Counted from the stretch's first letter, positions 29,464 through 37,824 are shown. The stretch: DNA of 40,713 bases from Candidatus Agathobaculum pullistercoris (GCA_019114345.1 DXFS01000043.1:1-40713), one strand, 5' to 3'. A program made the numbers and translations. Notes: generated from the letters alone by a model not told the origin.

Positions 29464-30568
29464 AAATCTCAGGGTATATCAGCCGGACGGGACGTTCCGG
29501 ACAGGCGGTCTGACCATTTCGGGCGACCGCATTGCCGCGGCGCAGTCCTCGGCGGATGCCTGCGATATGGACGGCCTGTATGCTATTCCCGGGCTGGTGG
29601 ATATTCATTTTCACGGCTGTGCGGGCCATGATTTATGCGAGGGCACGCATGCGGCGCTTGCTGCTATGGCGCGTTATCAGGCGGAGCACGGGATCTGCGC
29701 CATCTGCCCGGCGACGGTGGCGCTGCCCGAAGAGGAGCTGTGCTCGATCATGGAGGCGGCGGCGAGTTACGAGACCGGCCGCCGGGATGCGGCGCTGGCA
29801 GGCGTCAACCTGGAAGGGCCGTTTCTGGCGGAGAGCCGCAGGGGCGCGCAGAACGGGGCGTATCTGCAAAAACCGGACGCCGCGCTGTTCCGGCGTCTGC
29901 AGGAAAAGGCGCAGGGGCTGATCCGGCTGTGCGAGATCGCGCCCGAACTGCCCGGCGCGCTGGATATGATCAGCGAGCTGTCGGGTGAGGTGCGCCTGTC
30001 GCTGGCGCATACGGATGCGGATTACGACACCGCCTGCGAGGCGTTCCGCCGCGGCGCGCGCCAGGTGACCCACCTGTTCAACGCCATGGCGCCGATGACG
30101 CACCGGGAGCCGGGGCTGATCGGCGCGGCATTGGACCATGACCGGGTCGGCGTAGAACTGATTACGGACGGGGCTCATGTCCATCCGGCGGCGGTGCGGG
30201 CGGCGTTCCGGCTGTTTGAGAACCGGATCATCCTGGTTTCGGACAGCATGTCCGCCACGGGAGCGGCAGACGGACGGTACACGCTCGGCGGGATCGAAAT
30301 CACGGCCGAAAACGGCCGCGCAACGGTCAACAACGGCCACACGCTGGCCGGATCGGTCGCCAACCTGTTCGACTGCATGCGCGGCGCAGTGGGGATGGGC
30401 GTGCCGCTCGGGCAGGCGGTGCGCTCGGCTGCGACCAATCCGGCGCGCGCCATCGGTATCCAGTATGACTACGGCTCGCTCGAGCCGGGCAAGCTGGCCA
30501 ATATCCTGCTGCTGGACGAAGACCTCAATATCAATGCGGTTATCCTGCGCGGGCAGATCATCGACTGA
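29453..30568 (+). CDS. nagA: N-acetylglucosamine-6-phosphate deacetylase
   Basis: NagA converts GlcNAc-6-phosphate to glucosamine-6-phosphate and acetate. The 371-residue amidohydrolase has the metal motif DIHFHGCAGHD, the metal Glu in NLEGPFL, His in LAHTDA, THLFNAM and the catalytic Asp in VSDSMSATG. The start at 29453 (MEFKNLRVY) fits the family N-terminus, but its ribosome site is poor: GGAGG lies 21 bases away and directly abuts an alternative ATG at 29432. The start is thus uncertain. nagB is not next to it. HPr upstream fits PTS import of GlcNAc. Confidence 0.92.
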   Translation: MEFKNLRVYQPDGTFRTGGLTISGDRIAAAQSSADACDMDGLYAIPGLVDIHFHGCAGHDLCEGTHAALAAMARYQAEHGICAICPATVALPEEELCSIMEAAASYETGRRDAALAGVNLEGPFLAESRRGAQNGAYLQKPDAALFRRLQEKAQGLIRLCEIAPELPGALDMISELSGEVRLSLAHTDADYDTACEAFRRGARQVTHLFNAMAPMTHREPGLIGAALDHDRVGVELITDGAHVHPAAVRAAFRLFENRIILVSDSMSATGAADGRYTLGGIEITAENGRATVNNGHTLAGSVANLFDCMRGAVGMGVPLGQAVRSAATNPARAIGIQYDYGSLEPGKLANILLLDEDLNINAVILRGQIID

Positions 30569-30593
30569 ACAGCACACGGATGAAGCGTTGCCT

Positions 30594-30618
30594 ACCCCCT
30601 GCCGGCTGCGCAGGGGGT
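30594..30618 (+). terminator. Hairpin after nagA
   Basis: A 9-bp stem ACCCCCTGC (30594-30602) / GCAGGGGGT (30610-30618) with a 7-nt loop. Only a weak T-run follows (TTCGTT), so it may be a partial terminator. Confidence 0.5.
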
Positions 30619-30742
30619 TCGTTGCATCCGGACGGAACATGCGCCCTTCCCCTTTCCGGCAAAATCGTGTATAATATACGGCGGGGCGGATGCCCCATAC
30701 ACCTGATTCCGCATATCCATGGAATAGAGGAGGTTTTCGGCT

Positions 30743-31666
30743 ATGGCGGATTTTGTATCCCATCATCTGTTTGGCGGGCAGGCGCTCGCGGTGTTCCCTG
30801 CATCCGTGCAGGCGCTTGCGCACGCGCGTCCGGCGTGTTTTTTCTGGGGCTGCCAGGGGCCGGACCCGCTGTTTTACCGAAAGATCTGGCTGGGCAGCCC
30901 GCTGCACAAGCTGGGAAACCGCATGCATTCGGAAAAGACGGACGAGCTGTTTGCCGCCTTCGCCCGCGCCGTACATTGCCTGACCGGCGACGCGCACGAG
31001 ATCGCGTCCGCGTATTTCTATGGCTTTGTCTGCCATTACGCGCTGGACAGTGAGATCCATCCCTATGTTTACTGCCGGCAGGAGCAGATCCGTTCGGCCG
31101 ATGCAAAACTGTCCGGCTCGGCGGTGCACTGCCAGATCGAGAGCGACATCGATTACCTGCTGTACGAGCGGGTGCATCACGCGCCTGTGACCGGATTCGA
31201 TCCGGCGGCGCACTATGCCCTCACGCCGGAAGAAAAGGCCGTGCTGTCCGTGCTGCTGCGCGCGGTGCTGCAAAAGGTGTATGCGGTGCGCGTGCCGGTG
31301 CGCGACCTGCGCCGCTCGTTTGACGAGATGCTCGCGTGGGAGTGCTTTTTGTATTCGGACAGCCGCGCGGTCTACCGCGGCGCGCAGAAGCTGGAACGGA
31401 TGGCAGGGCGCGGCGCGCTGCTGACCGGCCACATGAAGATCGAGCGCCCGGGCTGGGACGCGCTCAACGAGCAGCACGCCCCGTGGTGCAACTTGTGGAA
31501 ACCGGATGAGCAGCGCACAGAGTCCGTACCCGAGCTGTTCGGACTGGCGCACATCCGCGCGGCCGCGCTGGCCGGCCAGTACGCCGCCCAGTTTGACGCG
31601 GGCTGGCTGCTGCACTACCATTTTGAGCAGCCGTTTGACAACGGCAGCCCGAAAAAAATATCCTGA
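30743..31666 (+). CDS. Zinc-dependent phospholipase C family protein
   Basis: The 307-residue protein resembles the Zn-dependent phospholipase C fold: MADFVSHHLFGGQAL at the start, ACFFWGCQGPDPLFY, and the His/Asp metal region GFVCHYALDSEIHPYV. Further His occur in KLGNRMHSEKT and GSAVHCQIESDIDY. Secreted bacterial enzymes of this family hydrolyse phosphatidylcholine, but there is no signal peptide here, so this clostridial subfamily is probably cytoplasmic and of unknown substrate. AGAGGAGG lies before the ATG. A -10 TATAAT at 30670-30675 has only a weak -35 (TTCCCC). Confidence 0.75.
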   Translation: MADFVSHHLFGGQALAVFPASVQALAHARPACFFWGCQGPDPLFYRKIWLGSPLHKLGNRMHSEKTDELFAAFARAVHCLTGDAHEIASAYFYGFVCHYALDSEIHPYVYCRQEQIRSADAKLSGSAVHCQIESDIDYLLYERVHHAPVTGFDPAAHYALTPEEKAVLSVLLRAVLQKVYAVRVPVRDLRRSFDEMLAWECFLYSDSRAVYRGAQKLERMAGRGALLTGHMKIERPGWDALNEQHAPWCNLWKPDEQRTESVPELFGLAHIRAAALAGQYAAQFDAGWLLHYHFEQPFDNGSPKKIS

Positions 31667-31722
31667 TGAAAAGACGCGCCTTTCCATGGAAGAGGACGCA
31701 CCGCGCAAAGCGCGGATGAAAG

Positions 31723-31746
31723 CAGGCCGCAAAAGCGGCCTGTTTT
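31723..31746 (+). terminator. Terminator of the phospholipase-like gene
   Basis: CAGGCCGC (31723-31730), loop AAAA, GCGGCCTG (31735-31742), then TTTT. Confidence 0.85.
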
Positions 31747-31808
31747 CTGCTGCCGCACACCGTCCGGCGCGAAAAGGCGTTAGCGGCCGCTATTTTTTTG
31801 AGGAATCT

Positions 31809-31837
31809 TTGCAATGCACGGCTGTATGTGCTAAAAT
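31809..31837 (+). promoter_or_regulatory. Promoter of the DUF1294-CDF unit
   Basis: TTGCAA (31809-31814), a 17-bp spacer, TAAAAT (31832-31837), with an extended -10 TG at 31829-31830. Confidence 0.75.
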
Positions 31838-31870
31838 AGGAAGAAATTTCGCCGGGGAGGTCATGCGTAT

Positions 31871-32155
31871 ATGCGGTATGTCATATACTATCTGGCCGCG
31901 GTCAGCTTGATCGGCGCGGCCGTGTGCATTTACGATAAGCTTGCCGCTCCGCGCGGCTGGAGGCGTGTGCCCGAGCGCACGCTGTTTTTCTGGGCGCTCA
32001 TCGGCGGCGGGCCGGGGGTCTATCTGACCATGCTGCTCATCCGTCACAAAACGCTGCACCGCAGCTTTATGCTCGGGATTCCGGCGATCATGATATTTCA
32101 GGCGGTAATTATTATCGCAATATATAACATTATGTATTCGAGGGGATTGTTATGA
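31871..32155 (+). CDS. DUF1294 family membrane protein
   Basis: The 94-residue protein has about three helices and the DUF1294 pattern: a first helix ending AVCIYDKLAA, RVPERTLFFWALIGGGPGVYLTMLLIRHK and a final hydrophobic helix. No function is established. Its stop overlaps the ATG of the CDF gene (ATGA, 32152-32155), so the two are translated together and may act on the same process. GGGGAGG lies 10 bases before the ATG. Confidence 0.82.
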   Translation: MRYVIYYLAAVSLIGAAVCIYDKLAAPRGWRRVPERTLFFWALIGGGPGVYLTMLLIRHKTLHRSFMLGIPAIMIFQAVIIIAIYNIMYSRGLL

Positions 32156-33318
32156 CCAAGGCGCTTATCCGCCTTTTTATCCGGGATGCGGAAAATACAC
32201 ACGACATGCGCGTGCGCGAGCAATACGGCGTGCTGTCCGGCGCGGTGGGGATCGCGTGCAATGTGTTCCTGTTTATCCTCAAGGTCGTGATCGGTCTGGT
32301 GACCGGATCGATTTCGATTGCGGCAGATGCGTTCAACAACCTGTCCGACGGCCTGTCCTGCCTGATTTCGATCGTGGGCTTCAAGGTTTCCGGCAAGGCG
32401 CCGGACGCCAAGCACCCGTTCGGCTATGGCCGCACCGAGTACATCGCGGGGCTTGTCGTGTCGTTTATCATCGTGCTGGTGGGCTTTGAGTTTTTCAAGA
32501 CCTCGCTCGACCGTATCATCAACCCCGCTCCTGTGACGTTTTCCGCCATACTGGTGGTGATCCTGGCGGTGTCCATTCTGGTCAAGCTGTGGATGGGGGC
32601 GTTTAATGTGCAGATCGGCCGTCGCATCGATTCGCCCGTGCTGATGGCAGCGGGCCAGGACAGCCGCAACGACGTGATCACGACCGGTGTTGTCATCCTC
32701 GGCATGGTGGCGGGGCAGTTCACCACCCTGCCGGTGGACGGTTACGTGGGCGTGCTGGTAGCGGCGTTCATCGTGTGGGCAGGCTTTGGCATTGCGCGCG
32801 ACACGGTTGCTCCCCTGCTGGGCGAGGCAGCCGACCCGGAGATCGCGCGCAGTATTGAGAAGATCGTCATGGAGTCCGACTATATTGTCGGCGTGCATGA
32901 CCTGATCGTCCACAACTACGGCGCAGGGCGCTCGCTTGCCTCGCTGCATGCCGAAGTGCCGAGCGACTCGGACTTTGTCGCCGTGCATGAGGTGATCGAC
33001 GAAGCGGAAAAGCGTGTCTGGCAGCGTACAGGCGTGTATGTGGTCATCCACATGGACCCGATTGACGTCAACAACGAACACGTTGCCGCGCTGCGCGGGC
33101 AGGTGGAAAATGTGCTGCAAGGCATTGATGAAAGCCTGTCCATGCATGATTTCCGCGTGGTGGACGGCGAGCGGCAGATCAATTTGATTTTTGATGTAGT
33201 TATCCCGTTCAGTTATGACAAAGAGGCGCAGCGCGACCTGCTGCTGACCATCCGGAACGAGCTGCAGAAAATCGACTATCGCTATAATCCGGTGGTCACC
33301 TTTGACCATCAGATGTAA
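32152..33318 (+). CDS. Cation diffusion facilitator (CDF) exporter, probably Mn2+-type
   Basis: CDF proteins export divalent metals in exchange for protons. The 388-residue protein has six membrane helices (residues 28 to about 215) and a long cytoplasmic C-terminal domain. In TM2 the metal site reads NNLSD (Asn62 to Asp66), and in TM5 DSRND (Asp170 to Asp174). Zn-specific CDFs use HxxxD in TM5; NxxxD with DxxxD is the pattern described for Mn2+ exporters such as MntE. Mn2+ (or Fe2+) is therefore more likely than Zn2+. At 388 residues it is longer than typical 300-residue CDFs because of the C-terminal part. Confidence 0.88.
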   Translation: MTKALIRLFIRDAENTHDMRVREQYGVLSGAVGIACNVFLFILKVVIGLVTGSISIAADAFNNLSDGLSCLISIVGFKVSGKAPDAKHPFGYGRTEYIAGLVVSFIIVLVGFEFFKTSLDRIINPAPVTFSAILVVILAVSILVKLWMGAFNVQIGRRIDSPVLMAAGQDSRNDVITTGVVILGMVAGQFTTLPVDGYVGVLVAAFIVWAGFGIARDTVAPLLGEAADPEIARSIEKIVMESDYIVGVHDLIVHNYGAGRSLASLHAEVPSDSDFVAVHEVIDEAEKRVWQRTGVYVVIHMDPIDVNNEHVAALRGQVENVLQGIDESLSMHDFRVVDGERQINLIFDVVIPFSYDKEAQRDLLLTIRNELQKIDYRYNPVVTFDHQM

Positions 33319-33324
33319 AGACGC

Positions 33325-33361
33325 AAAGCGGCGGCGCAGGGATTGCCTGCGCCGCCGCTTT
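33325..33361 (+). terminator. Terminator of the CDF unit
   Basis: A perfect 16-bp stem (33325-33340 with 33346-33361) with a GATTG loop. The 3' arm ends in TTT. Confidence 0.8.
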
Positions 33362-33372
33362 AATGGTACAAT
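33343..33372 (+). promoter_or_regulatory. Promoter of the GNAT-pyrC unit, overlapping the preceding terminator
   Basis: TTGCCT (33343-33348) in the loop and 3' arm of the terminator, an 18-bp spacer, TACAAT (33367-33372), with an extended -10 TG at 33364-33365. Confidence 0.65.
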
Positions 33373-33408
33373 AGGGCTATAACAAGCAATGAGGAAAGGC
33401 TGTGACAG

Positions 33409-33849
33409 ATGGAACTGGTGATCAAACGGTTTGACGAACTGACGCTGCAGGAACTGTACGAGATCCTGCGCCTGCGGGTCAACGTGTTTGTGGTGGAGCA
33501 GCATTGCCCCTACCCGGAGATCGACGGCAAGGATGAATTTTCCCACCACCTGTACTACCGGGATGAGGACGGGATACAGGCATACCTGCGTGTCGTGGAC
33601 GCCGGGGTATCGTTCACCGAAGCTTCCATCGGCCGGGTGCTCAGCCGCAAACGGCGGTGCGGCCTGGCGGGCAGCCTGCTGCGCGAGGGGATCCGTTTTG
33701 CCCATGAGACGCTCGGCGTGGATGCACTCCGCATCGAGGCGCAGACCTACGCGCGCGGACTGTATGAAAAAGCGGGCTTCCGGCAGGTGTCGGAGGAATT
33801 TCTGGAGGATGGCATCCCGCATATCCAGATGCTGCTGGATTGGGAATAA
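33409..33849 (+). CDS. GNAT acetyltransferase, ElaA-like
   Basis: The 146-residue protein matches the ElaA subgroup of GNAT enzymes: LYEILRLRVNVFVVEQHCPY followed by EIDGKDEFSHH near the N-terminus, the acetyl-CoA loop RRCGLAGSLL (R-x-x-G-x-A), and EAQTYARGLYEKAGFRQVSEE at the C-terminus. It probably acetylates an amine; the substrate is unknown. The ATG at 33409 follows the promoter by 36 bases. pyrC starts 32 bases after its stop, so they share a message. Confidence 0.88.
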   Translation: MELVIKRFDELTLQELYEILRLRVNVFVVEQHCPYPEIDGKDEFSHHLYYRDEDGIQAYLRVVDAGVSFTEASIGRVLSRKRRCGLAGSLLREGIRFAHETLGVDALRIEAQTYARGLYEKAGFRQVSEEFLEDGIPHIQMLLDWE

Positions 33850-33881
33850 ACGTAACGCGGAAAGAGAGAGGGGAAGCATAC

Positions 33882-35150
33882 ATGCTTTTGATCCGAAACG
33901 GACGGGTACTTGACCCGTATACCAACATCAACGCACAAATGGATATCCTGATCGGGGATGACGGCGTGATCCGGGAGCTGGGTCCGCAGCTGGATGAGCC
34001 GGCGGGCTGCGCGGTATATGACGCCGCCGGACTGACGGTGTCGCCCGGCTTTGTGGACGGGCATGTGCACTTCCGCGACCCGGGACAGACGCAGAAGGAG
34101 GATGTGCTGACCGGAGCGGCGGCAGCGGCGGCAGGCGGCTACGCGACCGTGATCTGCATGGCGAATACCCTGCCGACCTGCGATACGCCCGAGATCATCC
34201 GCTATGTGACCGATAAGGCAAAGGACTGCCCGGTCGAGGTATTGCAGGCAGGCGCGGTGACCAAGGGGCTCAAAGGGCAGGAACTGACCGACTTTGCCGC
34301 CCTGCAGGCGGCGGGAGCCCCCTGCCTGACCGACGACGGCATCAATTTGACAAATGCGGGCCTGTGCCGCGCGGCGATGGAGCAGGCGGCGGAGCGGGAT
34401 ATCCTGCTGTCCTTCCACGAGGAGGAGCCCTCGCTCGTGCCCTCGCCCGGGGTGAACTTCGGGTCGGCGGCGGCGCAGCAGTTCGGCGTGCCGGGGGCGC
34501 GGGCGAGCGCGGAGACCGCGATGATCGCGCGCGATATCGCGCTGGCGCTGGACACGGGCGCGCGCGTGCTGTTCCAGCATGTCAGCTCGGCGCAGTCCGC
34601 GGCGCTTATCCGCGCGGGCAAGAAGCTTGGGGCCAGGATTTATGCCGAGGTCACGCCGCACCATATCTCGCTGACCGAGGACGACGTGCTTGCGCACGGC
34701 ACCTATGCGCGCATGAACCCGCCGCTGCGCAGGGAGGCCGACCGCGAGGCGCTGATCGACGCGCTCGCAGACGGGACGATCGATATGATCGCGACCGACC
34801 ATGCACCGCATACCGCGGAGGAAAAGGCGCGTGAATTTGCCAAGGCGCCGAGCGGCATCACCGGGCTGGAGACCGCGTTTTCCGTCTGCAACACCTATTT
34901 GGTGCAGACCGGGCGGCTGACCCCGATGCAGCTGGTGGACCGGATGAGCAAAGCGCCGGCTGAAATATACGGGTTGACCGGACGTGCAGTTGCAGCGGGC
35001 AATTATGCCCGGCTCGTGCTGCTCGACTGGGACAGCAGAATGGTTTACAAAACGTATCGATCAAAGGCGGTCAACACACCATACACCGGCATGCAGCTGA
35101 CCGGAGCACCGCGTGCGATTGTGACCGGAGCGCGTGTCACTGTGCGGTAA
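33882..35150 (+). CDS. pyrC: Dihydroorotase
   Basis: Dihydroorotase closes carbamoyl-aspartate to dihydroorotate in pyrimidine synthesis. The 422-residue length and motifs fit the class I (B. subtilis-like) form: DGHVHFRDPG (His61, His63, Arg65), CMANTLPTCDTP, CLTDDGI, HVSSAQSA, ITPHHI-like EVTPHHISLTEDD and the catalytic-Asp motif ATDHAPHT. The ATG at 33882 has GAGAGGGGAAG before it; an in-frame ATG at 33840 lies inside the GNAT gene. No other pyr genes or PyrR-type attenuator are seen here. Confidence 0.95.
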   Translation: MLLIRNGRVLDPYTNINAQMDILIGDDGVIRELGPQLDEPAGCAVYDAAGLTVSPGFVDGHVHFRDPGQTQKEDVLTGAAAAAAGGYATVICMANTLPTCDTPEIIRYVTDKAKDCPVEVLQAGAVTKGLKGQELTDFAALQAAGAPCLTDDGINLTNAGLCRAAMEQAAERDILLSFHEEEPSLVPSPGVNFGSAAAQQFGVPGARASAETAMIARDIALALDTGARVLFQHVSSAQSAALIRAGKKLGARIYAEVTPHHISLTEDDVLAHGTYARMNPPLRREADREALIDALADGTIDMIATDHAPHTAEEKAREFAKAPSGITGLETAFSVCNTYLVQTGRLTPMQLVDRMSKAPAEIYGLTGRAVAAGNYARLVLLDWDSRMVYKTYRSKAVNTPYTGMQLTGAPRAIVTGARVTVR

Positions 35151-35165
35151 AGGGGCGCCGGCAAC

Positions 35166-35195
35166 CGGCCTGGGAATTTCCCGGGCCGTTTTTTT
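35166..35195 (+). terminator. Terminator of the GNAT-pyrC unit
   Basis: A 10-bp stem (35166-35175 with 35179-35188, one T-G pair), then seven Ts (35189-35195). Confidence 0.9.
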
Positions 35196-35270
35196 GCAGA
35201 AAAATCCGCGAATATGGAAGGGAATATACATTTCGCGAAAAATCCCGCAAAATTTGCCAAGGCAGCCGCC

Positions 35271-35299
35271 ACATAATTTGCGCGGCCAAAGTCATACTA
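35271..35299 (+). promoter_or_regulatory. Sigma-G (forespore) type promoter of spoVT
   Basis: ACATA (35271-35275), a 17-bp spacer, CATACTA (35293-35299). The -10 is an exact match to the sigma-F/G consensus, and the -35 fits GHATR at four of five places. spoVT is a sigma-G gene in Bacillus. No sigma-A promoter competes in this gap. Confidence 0.65.
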
Positions 35300-35339
35300 C
35301 CTGTACAACCAGAAATTCCGTATGGGAGGGAACGCGTAA

Positions 35340-35882
35340 ATGAAGGCAACCGGCATTGTACGCCGCATCGACGACCTGGGGCGCGTCGTTATTCCGAAAG
35401 AGATCCGCCGCACCTTGCGCATCAGGGAAGGCGATCCGTTGGAAATTTTTACTGATCGAGACGGAGAAGTGATTTTCAAGAAATATTCCCCGATGGGGGA
35501 AATGGGCGCGATCGCGTCCGAACTGGCTGAAGCGCTTGCCCGCACAGCGGGCATGAGCTGCGCGATCTGCGACCGCGACGCGGTGATCGCCGCGGCCGGC
35601 GGAGCCAAGAAGGATATCCTGGAGAAGAGTATCTCCGCAGACCTTGAGCAGATCATGGAGCAGCGCGTCACCTATGAGCGCAGCGTGGGGGAGACGCAGG
35701 AGGTCACGGTATCCGACCGCGATGCGTATAATGTGGTCGTCGCTGCACCGATCATCACGGACGGAGATGTGACCGGCTGCGTGACGTTCCTCAGTGAGGA
35801 TGAGAACGCCGCCGCGGCCGAGGTGACGGTCAAGCTGTGCCAGACAGCGGCGCAGTTTTTGTCCAGACGTGTGGCCGTGTAA
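35340..35882 (+). CDS. spoVT: Stage V sporulation protein T (AbrB-type regulator with GAF domain)
   Basis: SpoVT tunes forespore gene expression late in sporulation. The 180-residue protein has an AbrB DNA-binding domain (residues 1-50: GIVRRIDDLGRVVIPKEIRR, then LRIREGDPLEIF) and a C-terminal GAF-like domain (about 55-178). The length equals that of B. subtilis SpoVT, which separates it from the 95-residue AbrB. GGGAGGG lies before the ATG, and a sigma-G-like promoter is upstream. This is good evidence that the organism forms spores or descends from spore formers. Confidence 0.93.
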   Translation: MKATGIVRRIDDLGRVVIPKEIRRTLRIREGDPLEIFTDRDGEVIFKKYSPMGEMGAIASELAEALARTAGMSCAICDRDAVIAAAGGAKKDILEKSISADLEQIMEQRVTYERSVGETQEVTVSDRDAYNVVVAAPIITDGDVTGCVTFLSEDENAAAAEVTVKLCQTAAQFLSRRVAV

Positions 35883-35894
35883 GGGGGCAGAAAA

Positions 35895-36080
35895 ATGGCA
35901 AAAAGAAAGCATGCAGAGCGCGAACCCAAGCCGTTCCCGCAGTATGACGATGCGGCGCATATTGACTCCGCTGCGGTGGCAGCCGTGCCGCCGTGGGATC
36001 AGGACATGGTGCCGCGGGGCGATCCTGCCGCAACGGCGTATACCGAGAAATACTGTGAGGGCGGGCAGGGACATCGGTGA
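35895..36080 (+). CDS. Unrecognised small hydrophilic protein
   Basis: The 61-residue product is basic at the start (MAKRKHAEREPKP), then acidic and proline-containing (YDDAAHIDSAAVAAVPPWDQDMVP). It has one Cys and no hydrophobic segment. AGGGGG lies 7 bases before the ATG and 1-2 bases after the spoVT stop, so it is probably co-expressed with spoVT in the forespore. No family is recognised, and a spore-specific small protein is only a guess. It is followed by a long hairpin. Confidence 0.55.
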   Translation: MAKRKHAEREPKPFPQYDDAAHIDSAAVAAVPPWDQDMVPRGDPAATAYTEKYCEGGQGHR

Positions 36081-36091
36081 CTGTACTGCTG

Positions 36092-36134
36092 TGACCCGGC
36101 TCTGGCAGCCGTCCGGCCCGCCGGAGCCGGGTCA
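36092..36134 (+). terminator. Hairpin after the spoVT unit
   Basis: An 11-bp stem TGACCCGGCTC (36092-36102) / GAGCCGGGTCA (36124-36134) with a structured 21-nt interior. The downstream T-run is loose (TTCTGCATTGTTTT), so termination may be weak. Confidence 0.6.
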
Positions 36135-36273
36135 TTCTGCATTGTTTTGCATACATTGCGGAAATGACCGGTTTTCCACTTAAATATACAAAACTGGTAG
36201 ATGAATATTCTGCGGGTTTATCAATATCAACAAGATTTTTTTTGTTTTTCGATAATTTTTTTGTAATTTGGAC

Positions 36274-36303
36274 TTGCGTACAGGGGAAGAAAGAAAGTAT
36301 AAT
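36274..36303 (+). promoter_or_regulatory. Promoter of the rnf operon
   Basis: TTGCGT (36274-36279), an 18-bp spacer, TATAAT (36298-36303). The region just upstream (36180-36270) is AT-rich and may increase activity. Confidence 0.7.
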
Positions 36304-36314
36304 CTATGTTGCAA

Positions 36315-36379
36315 GGCTGTGCACAAGCACGGCCTGCGCGTATTTCCTTGAAAAGAGTGACCTGTGCCTTCGGGAGCAG
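36315..36379 (+). other. Structured leader of the rnf operon
   Basis: Two hairpins lie between the promoter and rnfC: GGCTGTGC/GCACGGCC (36315-36334, loop ACAA) and CTGTGCC/GGAGCAG (36362-36379) capped by a TTCG loop. No T-run or known riboswitch is seen. They may stabilise the message. Confidence 0.45.
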
Positions 36380-36415
36380 CGTCTTCTTGCGCAAAAAAAT
36401 GAAGAGGTGAAAAAC

Positions 36416-37810
36416 ATGGTGTACACGTTCCGTGGCGGCATTCACCCCGGCACCCACGCAGATCCGGGTTACAAGGCCGCGACAAACACCAAGCCGATTG
36501 AGAAGCTGGCATTGCCGGACCAGGTCATCCTGCCGGTATCCATGCACATCGGCGCCCCGGCGAAGCCGATCGTCTCGGTCGGCGATACCGTGGATCTGGG
36601 ACAGCCCATTGCAGAAGCCGGCGGCTTTGTCAGTGCGCCCGTCCATGCGACCGTGTCCGGTAAGGTTGTGGCGATCGAGCCCCGCCTGCACCAGAACGGC
36701 AGCAAGATCCTGTCCATCGTGATTGAAAACGATGGAGAAGACCGCCTGCACGAATCCGTGCATCCGTATGACTTCGCTTCCATGTCCAATGAGGAGCGCA
36801 TCGAGTGCATCCGCTCGGCCGGTATCGTCGGCCACGGCGGCGCTACCTTCCCGACCCACGTCAAGATCCAGTCGGGCATCGGCAAATGCGACACGGTGAT
36901 CATCAACGGCGCGGAGTGCGAGCCGTACATAACCTCGGACCACCGCCTGCTGCTCGAGCGTCCGGAGGAAGTGATCGGCGGCCTGAAAATGCTGGCCGAT
37001 ATCATGGGTGTGCAGAACGCGATCATCGCGATTGAGGAGAACAAGTCGGACGTGTTCCCGGGGATCGAAAAGCTGATTGCGGACGATCCGCGCCTCAAGC
37101 TGTACCCGCTCAAGTGCAAGTACCCGCAGGGCGCAGAAAAACAGCTGATCAACGCCTGCACCGGCCGCGAGGTCCCCTCGGGCAAGCTGCCGGCGGACGC
37201 GGGCTGCGCGGTGTTCAACGTGGACACTGCCGGTGCGGTCTACCGCCGCTTTACGACCGGCATGCCGGTCATCCGCCGTGTCGTCACGGTGTCCGGCTCC
37301 GCAGTTGCGGAACCCAAAAACCTGGAAGCGCGCATCGGCACGCCGGTCGAGAAGCTGATCGACGCGTGCGGCGGCTTCAAGGAGCCCCCCAACAAGCTGC
37401 TCGCCGGCGGCCCGATGATGGGCGTCGCCCAGTTCTCGCTGGAAGTGCCGGTCATGAAGGGCACCAACGCGTTCCTGGCCTTCTGCGGCGAGGAGGATAA
37501 GCGCGTGGAGGATCCCCAGTGCATCCGCTGCGGCAAATGCATCAATGCCTGCCCGATGCACCTGCTGCCGATCTATATGAACATCTATGGCAAGCTGGAC
37601 GATCTGGACAACGCCGTCTCCTGCGGCATGATGGACTGCATCGAGTGCGGCTCGTGCGCTTATGTGTGCCCGGCCCGCATCCCGCTGGTCGCGCAGTTCC
37701 GCCTGACCAAGGGTAAGATCCAGGCCAAGCGCGCGGCGGAAAAGGCCAAGGCAGACGCTGAAAAAGCAAAGGCTGAGGCGGAAAAGGCCGCATCTGACGA
37801 GAAAAAGTAA
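36416..37810 (+). CDS. rnfC: Rnf complex subunit RnfC (NADH- and FMN-binding, two 4Fe-4S clusters)
   Basis: RnfC is the peripheral subunit that exchanges electrons with NADH in the ferredoxin:NAD+ oxidoreductase. The 464-residue protein opens TFRGGIHPGTHADPGYK, has the NADH/FMN domain (VGHGGATFPTHVKI, INGAECEPYITSDHRLLLE) and two ferredoxin motifs, CIRCGKCINACP and CIECGSCAYVCP, near residues 370-420. A Lys/Ala/Glu-rich tail (KAKADAEKAKAEAEKA) probably forms a helix. The ATG at 36416 has GAAGAGGTG; an in-frame extension to 36164 crosses the promoter. It is first in rnfCDGEA(B). Confidence 0.95.
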   Translation: MVYTFRGGIHPGTHADPGYKAATNTKPIEKLALPDQVILPVSMHIGAPAKPIVSVGDTVDLGQPIAEAGGFVSAPVHATVSGKVVAIEPRLHQNGSKILSIVIENDGEDRLHESVHPYDFASMSNEERIECIRSAGIVGHGGATFPTHVKIQSGIGKCDTVIINGAECEPYITSDHRLLLERPEEVIGGLKMLADIMGVQNAIIAIEENKSDVFPGIEKLIADDPRLKLYPLKCKYPQGAEKQLINACTGREVPSGKLPADAGCAVFNVDTAGAVYRRFTTGMPVIRRVVTVSGSAVAEPKNLEARIGTPVEKLIDACGGFKEPPNKLLAGGPMMGVAQFSLEVPVMKGTNAFLAFCGEEDKRVEDPQCIRCGKCINACPMHLLPIYMNIYGKLDDLDNAVSCGMMDCIECGSCAYVCPARIPLVAQFRLTKGKIQAKRAAEKAKADAEKAKAEAEKAASDEKK

Positions 37811-37824
37811 GGAGGGGAAACGAA

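Noticed and set aside
29633-31732. 699-codon open frame on the minus strand
   Set aside because: It runs antisense to nagA and the phospholipase-like gene and across their terminator; the product is Arg-rich without domains.
32098-33879. 593-codon open frame on the minus strand
   Set aside because: It is a shadow of the CDF and GNAT genes and spans their intergenic terminator.
36164-36415. N-terminal extension of rnfC
   Set aside because: It includes the AT-rich promoter region and the structured leader. RnfC homology begins at 36416.
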